A DNA stretch of 17,889 bases from CAYNEI01 sp964396185 (GTDB lineage Archaea > Thermoplasmatota > SW-10-69-26): assembly GCA_964396185.1 (NCBI GenBank), contig CAYNEI010000045.1, positions 1 to 17,889 of the forward strand. Direction: 5' to 3'. The position numbers were made by a program, and so were the translations under genes. Shown one piece after another: positions 1 to 7,395 of this stretch; positions within the stretch are counted from its first letter, which is position 1; each line of letters opens with the position of its first letter. The notes beneath the pieces were generated by a model that saw nothing but the letters and a program-made list of their open reading frames with translations, was not told the DNA's origin and did no database searches.

Positions 1-2063
1 CGGTGGCAGGGCGGGCACCGCTGGGCTGCGGTCGTCCCGCTCGATCACCAGGTCCGTGACCTCTGTGCCGTCACCGGTCCATGCGGCCTCGATGGGTCGT
101 GGATCGGTGAGGCCCACCAGCCCGTAGCCGTCGTGGGGTGGGGCGAGGTTGAACCGCTCGTCCGGGATCACCTCGGTCTCGGGTGGATGGTCCACGGCCA
201 CCAGACGCGCCATGTCGAGGTAGTCGATCTCCTCGAGGGCCTCCATGATGCGGACCTCGTAGTACCCGTCCTTGGGCTCCATCCCGTCGATGCGGATGCG
301 CTCGGTGGTGTCCGGCACCATGTACTGATCCTCGGCGTAGAGCCACCCGATGTAGCTGTTGCCGAGCACGTCGCTCACGAACCGGTAGCCCTCGCCGTCC
401 CAGGCGAAGATGAGCGGGCAGCTCGTCTTCGTGCTCGCCCGCTCCTCGATCGTGACTGGCTCCTCGACGGGGGCCAAGCCCAGCACCTGGTTGATACCTC
501 TTGACCAGTGGATCGTGATGACATCCAGCACCGGGCGCTCACCTGCACCGATGTGCACCTCGCCGGTGGGCTGCGCGATCCCGCTGGAGCTCGCCCCGAT
601 CCAGTTGGCCTGGAGACGGCCGCGGTCCTCGACCTCCACCAGTGAACCGATGCCAGGCGTGTTGGATTGGTTGCCTTGCAGGCGCAGGGTGAAGCCGAGG
701 TTGCCCAGCTCTTGGGGTGCCCAGCGCTCAAGGCTACCCTCGGGCGTGGTCCAGAGGAGCTCAGGTGCGCCGTCCCCATCCAGATCAGCCACGCCAGCGC
801 TGGTGGCTGCCGGTCCTTGATCGAGCCTGGAGGTGGTGGTCGCGTCCGTGAACGTCCCGTCTCGCTGGTTCTGGAGGTAGACGAGCCGATGTGCCTCGCC
901 GTCGCCCATGGCGCTGAGGAGCAAGAGGTCGTGCCAGCCGTCGCTGTCCAGATCCGCGAAGGCGACAGCGCCGACTGCACCCGAGCTCGCCGTGGACCCC
1001 TCGTTTGTGGAGTTGGGAAGAGCGTCCTCGGTGATGTCGGTGAAGCTGCCGTCGTCCTCGTTGCGCAAGATCTGAACCCCGTCAGGGCCGGCCACGGCGA
1101 GGTCGAGGTCGCCGTCGTCGTCCAGATCCCCAGTGGTGAGCCCGGGCCCGGCCGGTGCCGCGAGGGTGGTCGCGTCTTGGAGCTCAAGCAACGTGCCGTC
1201 GCCCAGGTTGCCGTGAACGTGGAGGGTGCTGGCCTCGGTGGTCCGCACGAGATCGGGGTGGCCGTCGCGATCCACGTCCAGCCACGCGGCCGCCACGGTC
1301 GCATCGTCGGTGGCCAAGCCTGCGGTCTCGGCTACGTCCGTGAGCGTGCCGTTGCCGTCGTTCGCGTAGAGCATGTCCGGGCCCCCGGCGCTACCTACGT
1401 GGAGGTCCAGGTCGCCGTCGCGGTCGTAGTCGATCCAGGCCACGGTGCGTGCGTCGGTGGCCGCCGTGAGGCCGAGGGCTTCGCCGGCGGGTTCGAAGGT
1501 GCCATCGCAGCGGTTGCGGTGGATGCGGTCCAGCTGGGGTTGGCCCTCCTCGTCGGCAGACGTGACCACCGCTAGGTCCAGACAGCCATCGCCATCCACG
1601 TCCCCCCAGGCTGCAGCCCTCGAGGCGCTGTCGTGCTCGAAGCCGGTGGCCTCGGCAGCCTGGAGCCCAGCCGCGGGGTCGTTGGTGAAGAGCCGGTCGG
1701 GTCCCGGGCAGGCCAGCAGGAGGTCCTGATCTCCGTCGCCGTCCACGTCGCTGAGGGCGAGCTGGTGAGCTGGGGTCGCNNNNNNNNNNNNNNNNNNNNN
1801 NNNNNNNNNNNNNNNNNNNNNNNNNNNNNNNNNNNNNNNNNNNNNNNNNNNNNNNNNNNNNNNNNNNNNNNNNNNNNNNCGTCCAGGCAACCAGCTCCCA
1901 GCTCACCCATGGAGGCGTAGCTCGGAGGGCGAGGTGGTGGATCTGGGACCGGGAACCTGGGCTCCGCCTCATCGTCCTCGCCGGGTCCCGGGTCCACGCA
2001 CCCGGCCAGGGCGGTGGTGACCAGCAGCAAGGCGACGACAGCGGTTCGGCGGGGGTGCAACAT
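1..2063 (-). CDS. FG-GAP/VCBS beta-propeller lipoprotein, CRTAC1/ASPIC-UnbV-like (3' end off window, internal gap)
   Basis: The ATG at 2063 follows GGAGG with 6 bases between. The N-terminus is a lipoprotein signal: positive MLHPRR, hydrophobic stretch, lipobox ALAGC with Cys22, then an acidic, proline-rich linker. After the N gap the frame resumes at 1779 and stays open to position 1; the two halves are in different phase across the 100 Ns, as expected if the gap length is arbitrary. Seven DxDxDG calcium-loop motifs follow (DVDGDGDQD, DVDGDGCLD, DYDRDGDLD, DVDRDGHPD, DLDDDGDLD, DLDSDGWHD, DLDGDGAPE), then an ASPIC/UnbV-like module (about 710-490; EVHIGAGERP, ITIHWSRGINQ), then a further domain beginning CPLIFAWDGEGYRFVSDVLGN (about 420-1) that I recall from other bacterial and archaeal UnbV-type proteins. 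Probable role: secreted, membrane-tethered calcium-dependent binding protein; ligand unknown. It is divergent from the RnfD/UnbU-like gene. The two halves could in principle belong to different genes. Confidence 0.8.
1780..1879. other. Assembly gap of 100 Ns
   Basis: Exactly 100 Ns, the usual placeholder for unknown length. It sits inside the first lipoprotein gene, between the linker ending GAGCLD and the propeller restarting at SDVDGDG. The flanking sequence shows no simple repeat, unlike the second gap. The frame is not preserved across the placeholder, so the true length differs from 100 by a non-multiple of three. Confidence 0.98.
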
Positions 2064-2145
2064 CGCTTCCTCCGTGGCTGGGGTCTCGGGTTCCAGCCCG
2101 TGCTCAGAACCCAAGCCCGCGCTCATAGCGCTTCCCATCCGCTCA

Positions 2146-2162
2146 TCGCGCCGCAGGCGCGA
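2146..2162. promoter_or_regulatory. Perfect 7-bp stem hairpin in divergent intergenic region
   Basis: TCGCGCC and GGCGCGA form a perfect 7-bp inverted repeat around a 3-base loop (GCA), midway between the divergent start codons at 2063 and 2281. It could be an operator or a leader hairpin of the left-going lipoprotein gene. GC-rich short hairpins also arise by chance at this base composition. No other clear element is seen in 2064-2237. Confidence 0.3.
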
Positions 2163-2238
2163 ATCCGAGGCGCTCCCGGTCAACGCCAGCGGCGCCAGCG
2201 CGATCCCCTGACCCTCCCAGAGAGCGACAGGGGGAACG

Positions 2239-2245
2239 TTATAAG
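2239..2245 (+). promoter_or_regulatory. TATA-like box for the UnbU-UnbV-type operon
   Basis: TTATAAG is the only strongly A/T-rich heptamer in the intergenic region. A start about 26 bases downstream of its centre would fall near 2268, just before the Shine-Dalgarno sequence GAGGAG (2269-2274), giving a leader of about 13 bases before the TTG at 2281. The spacing fits archaeal TBP/TFB promoters; transcription was not measured. Confidence 0.55.
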
Positions 2246-2280
2246 CGCTCAAGGGTGCATCGGGTCACGAGGAGTCAAGC

Positions 2281-3147
2281 TTGGGTGCCGCGGCGTGGTT
2301 CAACAACATCCGCCTCCCGAGCTTCTTGGCTGGGCCGCGACTCCAGGTCGCCAACCTGCTGACCTTCTACATCGTGGTCTACTGGACCATCGACTTCCCG
2401 AACCCTGTCGAGCGCGTAGCCGCCTCTGTGGCCCTGGCCCTCGTGCTCGACCTGGTCTCCTCGCGCATCCACTACGGGGGCTGGCGGGTCCCCTGGGGCT
2501 CCATGATCGCGGTCATGGGCGCCTGGCTCGTGCTCGACGGCCACGGCTGGCTCCCCTACCTTGGCCTCCCAGTGCTCACGGTGGCCGCCCGCCACCTGAT
2601 CCGGTTCCGAGCCAGCCACCTGTTCAACGCCAACAACCTGGCCATGTGCGTGCTCTTGCTCGTGGGCATCGCTCGCGTGGGCGTGAACGACTGGGGGGCA
2701 GCCCCCCAGACGTTGGGCCTCATGGTCCTCTTCGGGGTCGTGGCTACCTCGCGCGTCAAGCGCCTGGACCTGGCGTTGATGTACCTGGCCTTCTCCTTTA
2801 CGACCTACTACGCCATCGCGACCTCGCAGGGCTGGGGGATGGCCACCGTGTTCATGTGGTCGCTCTCCCCGGTCCAGGTCATGATCGGCTTCTTCGCTGT
2901 GACCGACCCCGCCACGAGCCCGTCGGACAGCCGGCTCAAGAAGGCGATCTTCGCCCTGCTCGTGGTCCTGGTCGGCGTACCAGCCACCCTGGCCGGTCGC
3001 GTGGAGGCGCCCATCTTCGCGCTGCTCGTCGTGGCCCCCCAGCGCCACCTCATCGACGAGGCCGTGGACCACTTCCGCCCGGCGCTGCGCCGGCTGATCA
3101 CCCGGTCCCCGGACCCAGCCGAGGCCGTGGGGGGTGAGGGGCCGTGA
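2281..3147 (+). CDS. RnfD/NqrB-family polytopic membrane protein, UnbU-like
   Basis: A 288-aa hydrophobic protein with about eight to nine predicted membrane segments. The TTG start is supported by GAGGAG six bases upstream. Family signatures are HLFNANN (residues 113-119, like the HxFNP region of NqrB/RnfD) and GFFAVTDPATSP (residues 203-214, close to the RnfD FFMATDPVTSP signature). A GMAT stretch near residue 190 resembles, but does not match well, the S/DGAT flavin-attachment motif, so covalent FMN is doubtful. NqrB/RnfD proteins are membrane subunits of Na+- or H+-coupled redox complexes; the enediyne-cluster protein UnbU is, from memory, a divergent relative. No other Rnf/Nqr subunit is adjacent, so a complete Rnf complex is unlikely here. 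The gene overlaps the next one by 4 bases (GTGA), implying translational coupling and a joint role with an UnbV-like extracellular partner. Function is inference. Confidence 0.82.
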   Translation: MGAAAWFNNIRLPSFLAGPRLQVANLLTFYIVVYWTIDFPNPVERVAASVALALVLDLVSSRIHYGGWRVPWGSMIAVMGAWLVLDGHGWLPYLGLPVLTVAARHLIRFRASHLFNANNLAMCVLLLVGIARVGVNDWGAAPQTLGLMVLFGVVATSRVKRLDLALMYLAFSFTTYYAIATSQGWGMATVFMWSLSPVQVMIGFFAVTDPATSPSDSRLKKAIFALLVVLVGVPATLAGRVEAPIFALLVVAPQRHLIDEAVDHFRPALRRLITRSPDPAEAVGGEGP

Positions 3148-4988
3148 ACAAGGGCGCCTGGTTGGCCGTGGGCCTGGCAGGCGTGCTCGTCTTCAACGCC
3201 GTCTACGCCTTCACGGTCCCCGAGGCCCTCCACGCGCTCACCCCCGCCATGCCGTTGGGCTACATGGAAGCCGAGAGCCCGAGCACACCGGCAGGCACCA
3301 CCTTCACCAGCATCACAGAGGCCACGGGCATCCACCACACCCGCCACGAATGGACCGGCGGTGATCTACCCTACCCAGCGGTCATCACAGGTGGGCTGGC
3401 AGCCGGCGATGTGGACGGCAACGGCTTCACAGACCTCTACTTCCCACCCGGCGGGCCCGGGCTGGGCGCCCACCTCTACCTCAACCAGGGCAACTGGACC
3501 TTCACGGATGCCACGCACCCCAGCGGTCTCTCCCATCGCGGATGGGGTGCTGGCGCGGTCTTCGGGGACTACGACAACGACGGGGACGAGGATCTCTACG
3601 TTCTCATCGACCACCTGGGCGTGCTCTACGAGAACGACGGCACCGGCGTCTTCAAGGACGTCACCCAACAGGCTGGCCTGAGCTTGGAGGAGGACTGCCG
3701 CGGCACGCTGTGCCAACCCTCCAGCGCCGCCTGGGTGGACCACGACCGGGACGGGGACCTGGACCTCTTCATCGTGAACAACCTCGACTGGCGCGACCCC
3801 GAGCTCCACACCTCCGGCCAAGACTACTCGTCCCTGATCCACTTCGCCCGCCCCCTGCGCTCCATGCTCTACGAGAACCAGGGCAACGGCACCTTCGACG
3901 ACATCACGCGACCCGCGCGCGCCTGGGACACGGGCAAGGGCCTGGGCGTGACCCCGGTGGACATGGACCGCGACGGCTGGCCGGACCTGCTCACCGCCAA
4001 CGACGTCACCAGAAACGCGTACTTCTACAACCGCGGCGACTGCCGCTTCCGGGATCTGGCCCGCAAGGTCGACCTCGACGAGAAGAAGACGAGCATGGGC
4101 ATCCAGGCGGACGATCTCACAGGGGATGGCCGACCGGACGTGATCATCAGCAACTTCCGGGGCCAGTCCCTCTCCCTGCTCCTCCACCAGGGCGATGGCA
4201 CCTTCTCGTATGCCACCCAGGAGCGCGGCCTGGGCGCCTCCTGGCGAGGCACCGGCTGGGGGGTCCAAGCCTTCGACTACGACCTGGATGGCTGGCTGGA
4301 CGTCACCATGGCCGTGGGCCGCGCGGTCCCCCTGGATCCCCACGAGCGCGACGTGGACAACGTGCTCTTCCCCGAGCTCAAGCAGAACGCCGAGGATCAG
4401 CTCTACCGCAACCTGGGCGATGGGTTCTTCGCCGAGGCCACAGCCACCGCAGGTGCGTTCAGCGACCTGAACAACACGCGCGGCCTGCTTGCCGTGGACC
4501 TGGATCGAGACGGAGATCTGGACATCGTGCGTGTCAACGTCCAGGGCCAACCCGCCGAGGTCCTGGAGAACCGGCTGGACAACGACCACGGCTATCTTTC
4601 CCTGGACCTCGTCGGCACCCTCTCGAACCGGGACGGCTACGGCGCCCGGCTCACAGCCGAGACCCCCACTGGGCACACCATCGAGCGGCAGTGGGTCTCG
4701 GCTGCCGGCTACCAGACCGGGCTACCGGATCGGTGGATCATCGGTCTCGGCGAGGCCCAGGAGGCCCAGGTGACGATCCACTGGCCCTCTGGCATCGTCC
4801 AAGACCTCGGCATCGTCGAGGCCGGCGAGCACACCATCGAGGAGCCCGTCAAGGCCGACCCCCCGGTTCAGCCCTGCTCGACCAAGAGCCTCTGGTCTGG
4901 GGTCAAATCACTCATCAAGGCGCTGGTGCCATCCGGCCAGACCACCACGAGCTCCTCGACCACCGTGGCGTTGCCCAACCCGAAGTGA
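3144..4988 (+). CDS. CRTAC1/ASPIC-UnbV family secreted seven-bladed propeller protein
   Basis: A 614-aa protein with a GTG start that overlaps the TGA of the upstream membrane-protein gene. Residues 4-23 form an uncleaved anchor or signal segment without a lipobox. Seven DxDxDG-type calcium loops (DVDGNGFTD, DYDNDGDED, DHDRDGDLD, DMDRDGWPD, DLTGDGRPD, DYDLDGWLD, DLDRDGDLD) fit a seven-bladed FG-GAP/VCBS propeller. The C-terminal ASPIC/UnbV domain follows (about residues 485-570: YLSLDLVGT, DGYGARL, SAAGYQTG, VTIHWPSG). It probably acts outside the membrane with its operon partner. The last ~40 codons form a Ser/Thr-rich tail beyond the usual domain end and lie antisense to the 3' end of the neighbouring propeller gene. 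The ligand is unknown. Confidence 0.9.
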   Translation: MNKGAWLAVGLAGVLVFNAVYAFTVPEALHALTPAMPLGYMEAESPSTPAGTTFTSITEATGIHHTRHEWTGGDLPYPAVITGGLAAGDVDGNGFTDLYFPPGGPGLGAHLYLNQGNWTFTDATHPSGLSHRGWGAGAVFGDYDNDGDEDLYVLIDHLGVLYENDGTGVFKDVTQQAGLSLEEDCRGTLCQPSSAAWVDHDRDGDLDLFIVNNLDWRDPELHTSGQDYSSLIHFARPLRSMLYENQGNGTFDDITRPARAWDTGKGLGVTPVDMDRDGWPDLLTANDVTRNAYFYNRGDCRFRDLARKVDLDEKKTSMGIQADDLTGDGRPDVIISNFRGQSLSLLLHQGDGTFSYATQERGLGASWRGTGWGVQAFDYDLDGWLDVTMAVGRAVPLDPHERDVDNVLFPELKQNAEDQLYRNLGDGFFAEATATAGAFSDLNNTRGLLAVDLDRDGDLDIVRVNVQGQPAEVLENRLDNDHGYLSLDLVGTLSNRDGYGARLTAETPTGHTIERQWVSAAGYQTGLPDRWIIGLGEAQEAQVTIHWPSGIVQDLGIVEAGEHTIEEPVKADPPVQPCSTKSLWSGVKSLIKALVPSGQTTTSSSTTVALPNPK

Positions 4989-6595
4989 ACCACGGGTTCG
5001 CTCTGGCTCATGAACCCGGCCGCTGATTTGAGCGTGGCCATGTGAACGCCCTCGGGGGTGTGTGCCTCGATGCGCGCCCCGTAGGGGATCGCGGCCTCGC
5101 CCTCCCGGGGCTGCAGCTCGATCTGGAGCCAGTGGTTGCCGTTGTCCACGTCGTTGCGAAGCAGGTGCAGAGGCTCCTCTCGGGCGGTGACCACCATGTC
5201 GAGGTCCCCGTCCTGGTCGTAGTCGAGCAGCGCTGTGGCCCGGGTGTCCCCGATGAGGTCCACGCCGAGCTCGGAGCCGGTTTCGGTGTACGTGCCATCG
5301 CCGTCGTTCACGAAGAACCGGTTGTGCTGGTAGCCCCCTTCGCTGTACTGGAGGCTCGGTAGTGCCTCGTGCATGGGCACGCCCGGCGGAGACGTGTTCG
5401 GAAGGTAGTAGAACCGCGTGGAGTCGTTGTAATAGCCGCCCACGCGCTCGAGACCAGCCTCGTCCTCGTCGAAGGTACGTTTGGCGTCGTACATCTTGTC
5501 CCAGGGGTCGCCGCTGAAGAAGCCGTTGGTCGAGTAGATGTCGAGATCTCCGTCGTTCTCGTAATCGAAGGCCTCGGCATCCCATCCCCACCCGCCGTCG
5601 GCCACGCCGGCTTGCTCACCGATCTCGGTGAACCGGCCTCCGTCGTTCCGGAACAGCACGTTGCCTCGAAGCCCAGGCATGGGGCTGTCCCCGACGTAGA
5701 TGTTCGTGACGTACATGTCCAGATCCCCGTCCCCGTCGTGGTCGAACCAGTCCGCGCTCATGCCGTGGCGTTGGGAGATGGCGCCGAGTTCGTGGGCCCG
5801 ATCGGTGAAGTTCCCCGTTCCATCGTTCACGTAGAGCTTGTCGAAGTGGAAGTCGATGGCAACGTAGAGATCCTGGTCGCCATCCTCGTCGAAGTCGGCG
5901 AAGGAGCTGGCCAGGGTCCAGAAGGTCCCGTTGATCCCACGCGCCTGGGCCTCCTCGGTGAATGTGCCATCACCGTTGTTCATGTAGAGCCGGTCCAGGT
6001 CTCCGTTGTCTGCTGTGGTGAAGGTCTCCGACTCCTTGGTCAGGAAGTTGCCGTACACGCCCACGAAGAGGTCCTGGTAGCCGTCCCCGTCGACGTCGGC
6101 CACCGCGGCGTTGAACACTGTGTCCTTGAAGTTCAAGCCCGATGCCTCGCTAACGTCGGTGAAGGCGTCGCCGTCGTTGCGCAGGAGCTTGGACTGGGTG
6201 ATGAAGTTCCCGATGAACAGGTCCGCGTCGCCGTCGTTGTCGTAGTCGAAGAACACCGGTGCGCGTCCAGGCAGGGGATCCTGGGCGCCCCAGGTCTTGC
6301 TGGCCTCCTCGAAGGTGCCATCGCCCTGGTTGAGGTAGAGTGCGTTGGGCCCGGAGTCAGCCACGTAGATGTCGGGCCACCCGTTGTCATCCACATCGGC
6401 CACGGCGAGCCCGCCACCCATCTTGGCCCAGGGGGGAGCAGTGTGGGGCAACAGGCCGTCGATCACGTAGTCCAGGCCCGCCTCGCTGTTCACCTCGGTG
6501 AAGGGTGTGGCGGGCTCGTCGGTGCCTGTGCATCCAGCCAACAGCCCGGTGCACATGGCCACGGAGAGCAGCAACGCGGATCGGGCGGGCGCCAT
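4868..6595 (-). CDS. FG-GAP/VCBS seven-bladed propeller lipoprotein with ASPIC/UnbV domain
   Basis: A 575-aa protein. The ATG at 6595 follows GAGGAG closely; the open frame extends further upstream through the GGGAT array, but residues from this ATG give a clean lipoprotein signal (MAPARSALLL..., lipobox LLAGC, Cys22). Seven calcium loops are visible (DVDDNGWPD, DYDNDGDAD, DVDGDGYQD, DFDEDGDQD, DHDGDGDLD, DYENDGDLD, DYDQDGDLD). The C-terminal ASPIC/UnbV region (HWLQIELQP, PYGARIEAHT, VHFGLGNAT, LVVVWPDGT) runs to the stop. A ~60-residue insert rich in Tyr/Asp lies between blades six and seven (around GGYYNDSTRFYYLP). It is a paralogue of the two other propeller genes and convergent with the UnbV-like gene, overlapping it by 121 bp. 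Predicted location: outer face of the membrane, lipid-anchored. Confidence 0.9.
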   Translation of the reverse strand: MAPARSALLLSVAMCTGLLAGCTGTDEPATPFTEVNSEAGLDYVIDGLLPHTAPPWAKMGGGLAVADVDDNGWPDIYVADSGPNALYLNQGDGTFEEASKTWGAQDPLPGRAPVFFDYDNDGDADLFIGNFITQSKLLRNDGDAFTDVSEASGLNFKDTVFNAAVADVDGDGYQDLFVGVYGNFLTKESETFTTADNGDLDRLYMNNGDGTFTEEAQARGINGTFWTLASSFADFDEDGDQDLYVAIDFHFDKLYVNDGTGNFTDRAHELGAISQRHGMSADWFDHDGDGDLDMYVTNIYVGDSPMPGLRGNVLFRNDGGRFTEIGEQAGVADGGWGWDAEAFDYENDGDLDIYSTNGFFSGDPWDKMYDAKRTFDEDEAGLERVGGYYNDSTRFYYLPNTSPPGVPMHEALPSLQYSEGGYQHNRFFVNDGDGTYTETGSELGVDLIGDTRATALLDYDQDGDLDMVVTAREEPLHLLRNDVDNGNHWLQIELQPREGEAAIPYGARIEAHTPEGVHMATLKSAAGFMSQSEPVVHFGLGNATVVEELVVVWPDGTSALMSDLTPDQRLLVEQG

Positions 6596-6617
6596 GGCTC
6601 CTCGACCAGAGGACGCC

Positions 6618-6626
6618 AAGATAAAG
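6618..6626 (-). promoter_or_regulatory. TATA-like box of the propeller lipoprotein gene
   Basis: On the minus strand the sequence is CTTTATCTT, centred 27 bases upstream of the ATG at 6595, the spacing expected for a leaderless or near-leaderless archaeal transcript. The GGGAT array begins about 36 bases further upstream, where activators or chromatin proteins would act. Confidence 0.55.
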
Positions 6627-6661
6627 GCTCTGACACCACCCCGGGTGGCGCTGTCGCCCAA

Positions 6662-6847
6662 GGGATGGGATGGGATGGGATGGGATGGGATGGGATGGGA
6701 TGGGNNNNNNNNNNNNNNNNNNNNNNNNNNNNNNNNNNNNNNNNNNNNNNNNNNNNNNNNNNNNNNNNNNNNNNNNNNNNNNNNNNNNNNNNNNNNNNNN
6801 NNNNGGGATGGGATGGGATGGGATGGGATGGGATGGGATGGGATGGG
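6662..6847. repeat. GGGAT pentanucleotide tandem array (interrupted by gap)
   Basis: Perfect GGGAT units occupy 6662-6704 (8.6 copies) and 6805-6847 (8.6 copies), with the assembly gap between them. No imperfect unit is seen on either side. The right end abuts the stop codon of the NUDIX gene with one base between; the left end lies upstream of the lipoprotein promoter. On the plus strand it reads as G3 runs separated by AT, the canonical pattern of an intramolecular G-quadruplex, and the other strand is C3-rich. The true copy number is unknown; the two flanks might even be the same copies read twice if the gap is negative. Confidence 0.95.
6705..6804. other. Assembly gap of 100 Ns inside the GGGAT array
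   Basis: Exactly 100 Ns flanked on both sides by 43 bases of the same perfect repeat. The assembler evidently failed because the array exceeded read or k-mer length, so the length is a placeholder. Confidence 0.98.
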
Positions 6848-6848
6848 T

Positions 6849-7256
6849 TCAGGTGAGCGACACACCCAGCGCCTGCCCGATCTCCTCGTAGGGATCCTCC
6901 GGGAAGGCCAGGGGCGCCACATCGGTGATGCGCTCGACGAACCGCCACTCGGTGATGGCCTCGTCCGGCGCCACGCCCCCCTCGCCTTCCCCCTTCGCCG
7001 GGCCGAGCAGGCCCGTGATCACGGTGCAATGGCCGACCTCTCGGTCCTGCTGGAGCACGAGCTCGGCGTCCAGGATCGTGTGGCCCGTCTCTTCGGCGAA
7101 CTCCCGGACGCCGGCCTCCAGTGGGGACTCGTCGGGCTCGATGTGGCCGCCGGGGATCTCCCAGCCACGTTCGGCGTGCTTCGCCATGACGAAGCGCTCC
7201 CGCTGAGCATCCTCGAAGACCACCGCGATGGTGAACGCAGCCTTCTCGCTGGCCAC
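6849..7256 (-). CDS. NUDIX hydrolase
   Basis: A 135-aa protein with a complete Nudix box at residues 37-59: Gly37, Glu43, Arg51, Glu52, Glu55, Glu56, Gly58, with His59 in place of the usual hydrophobic last residue. Nudix enzymes use Mg2+ to hydrolyse nucleoside diphosphates linked to another group; substrate cannot be told from the sequence, but the small single-domain form fits a MutT/NTP-type housecleaning enzyme. The GTG at 7256 is the only possible start because an in-frame TGA lies 12 bases upstream. The stop codon sits directly against the GGGAT array. It may be co-transcribed with the propeller lipoprotein gene downstream, although that gene has its own TATA-like box. Confidence 0.9.
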   Translation of the reverse strand: MASEKAAFTIAVVFEDAQRERFVMAKHAERGWEIPGGHIEPDESPLEAGVREFAEETGHTILDAELVLQQDREVGHCTVITGLLGPAKGEGEGGVAPDEAITEWRFVERITDVAPLAFPEDPYEEIGQALGVSLT

Positions 7257-7278
7257 GCAAGGGCATCACGGCCGCGGG

Positions 7279-7288
7279 CAAAAGGGTT
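7279..7288 (-). promoter_or_regulatory. Possible TATA-like element of the NUDIX gene
   Basis: On the minus strand the sequence is ACCCTTTTGC, with its T-run centred about 28 bases upstream of the GTG start at 7256. This suits a leaderless transcript, but the match to a TATA box is poor. Confidence 0.3.
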
Positions 7289-7395
7289 CAGGGCGAAGGT
7301 TCGAAGGCCTCAAGCTGGAGCCATCCCCCCGTCAACGTGACCGCGGACAGGTTGCTGTCAGAAAGTGTGACCCGTGCGCGTATCAGGGCCGACCC

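Noticed and set aside
667..1575. Long plus-strand open frame (302 codons), Val/Gly-rich
   Set aside because: It is the exact antisense shadow of the propeller repeats; GAC/GAT-rich calcium loops read backwards as Val-Val runs. It has no recognisable domain.
2275..3072. Minus-strand open frame rich in His/Glu/Asp
   Set aside because: Antisense of the transmembrane gene; hydrophobic codons read backwards give charged residues. No family match.
2281..3147. Part of a complete Rnf or Nqr complex
   Set aside because: No RnfA, B, C, E or G (or NqrA, C-F) neighbour is visible and the flavin-attachment motif is not well matched.
3366..4676. Long minus-strand open frame (436 codons)
   Set aside because: Antisense shadow of the UnbV-like gene with the same Val-rich pattern; no ribosome site or domain.
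2281..4988. Possible enediyne biosynthetic cluster
   Set aside because: Only UnbU/UnbV-like families are present; there is no polyketide synthase, thioesterase or other warhead gene in the window.
3542..5026. Plus-strand open frame of 494 codons, Arg/Pro/Gly-rich
   Set aside because: Out-of-frame shadow typical of GC-rich coding DNA; the overlapping frame has clear propeller and ASPIC motifs.
6662..6847. GGGAT array considered as a telomere-like end or as a coding HPIPS protein
   Set aside because: It is internal to the scaffold between two ordinary genes, and the downstream protein has its own start with signal peptide and TATA-like box.
5369..6856. Long plus-strand open frame (495 codons) rich in VVVV and VEV
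   Set aside because: Antisense shadow of the 4868-6595 lipoprotein, running into the gap and repeat array.
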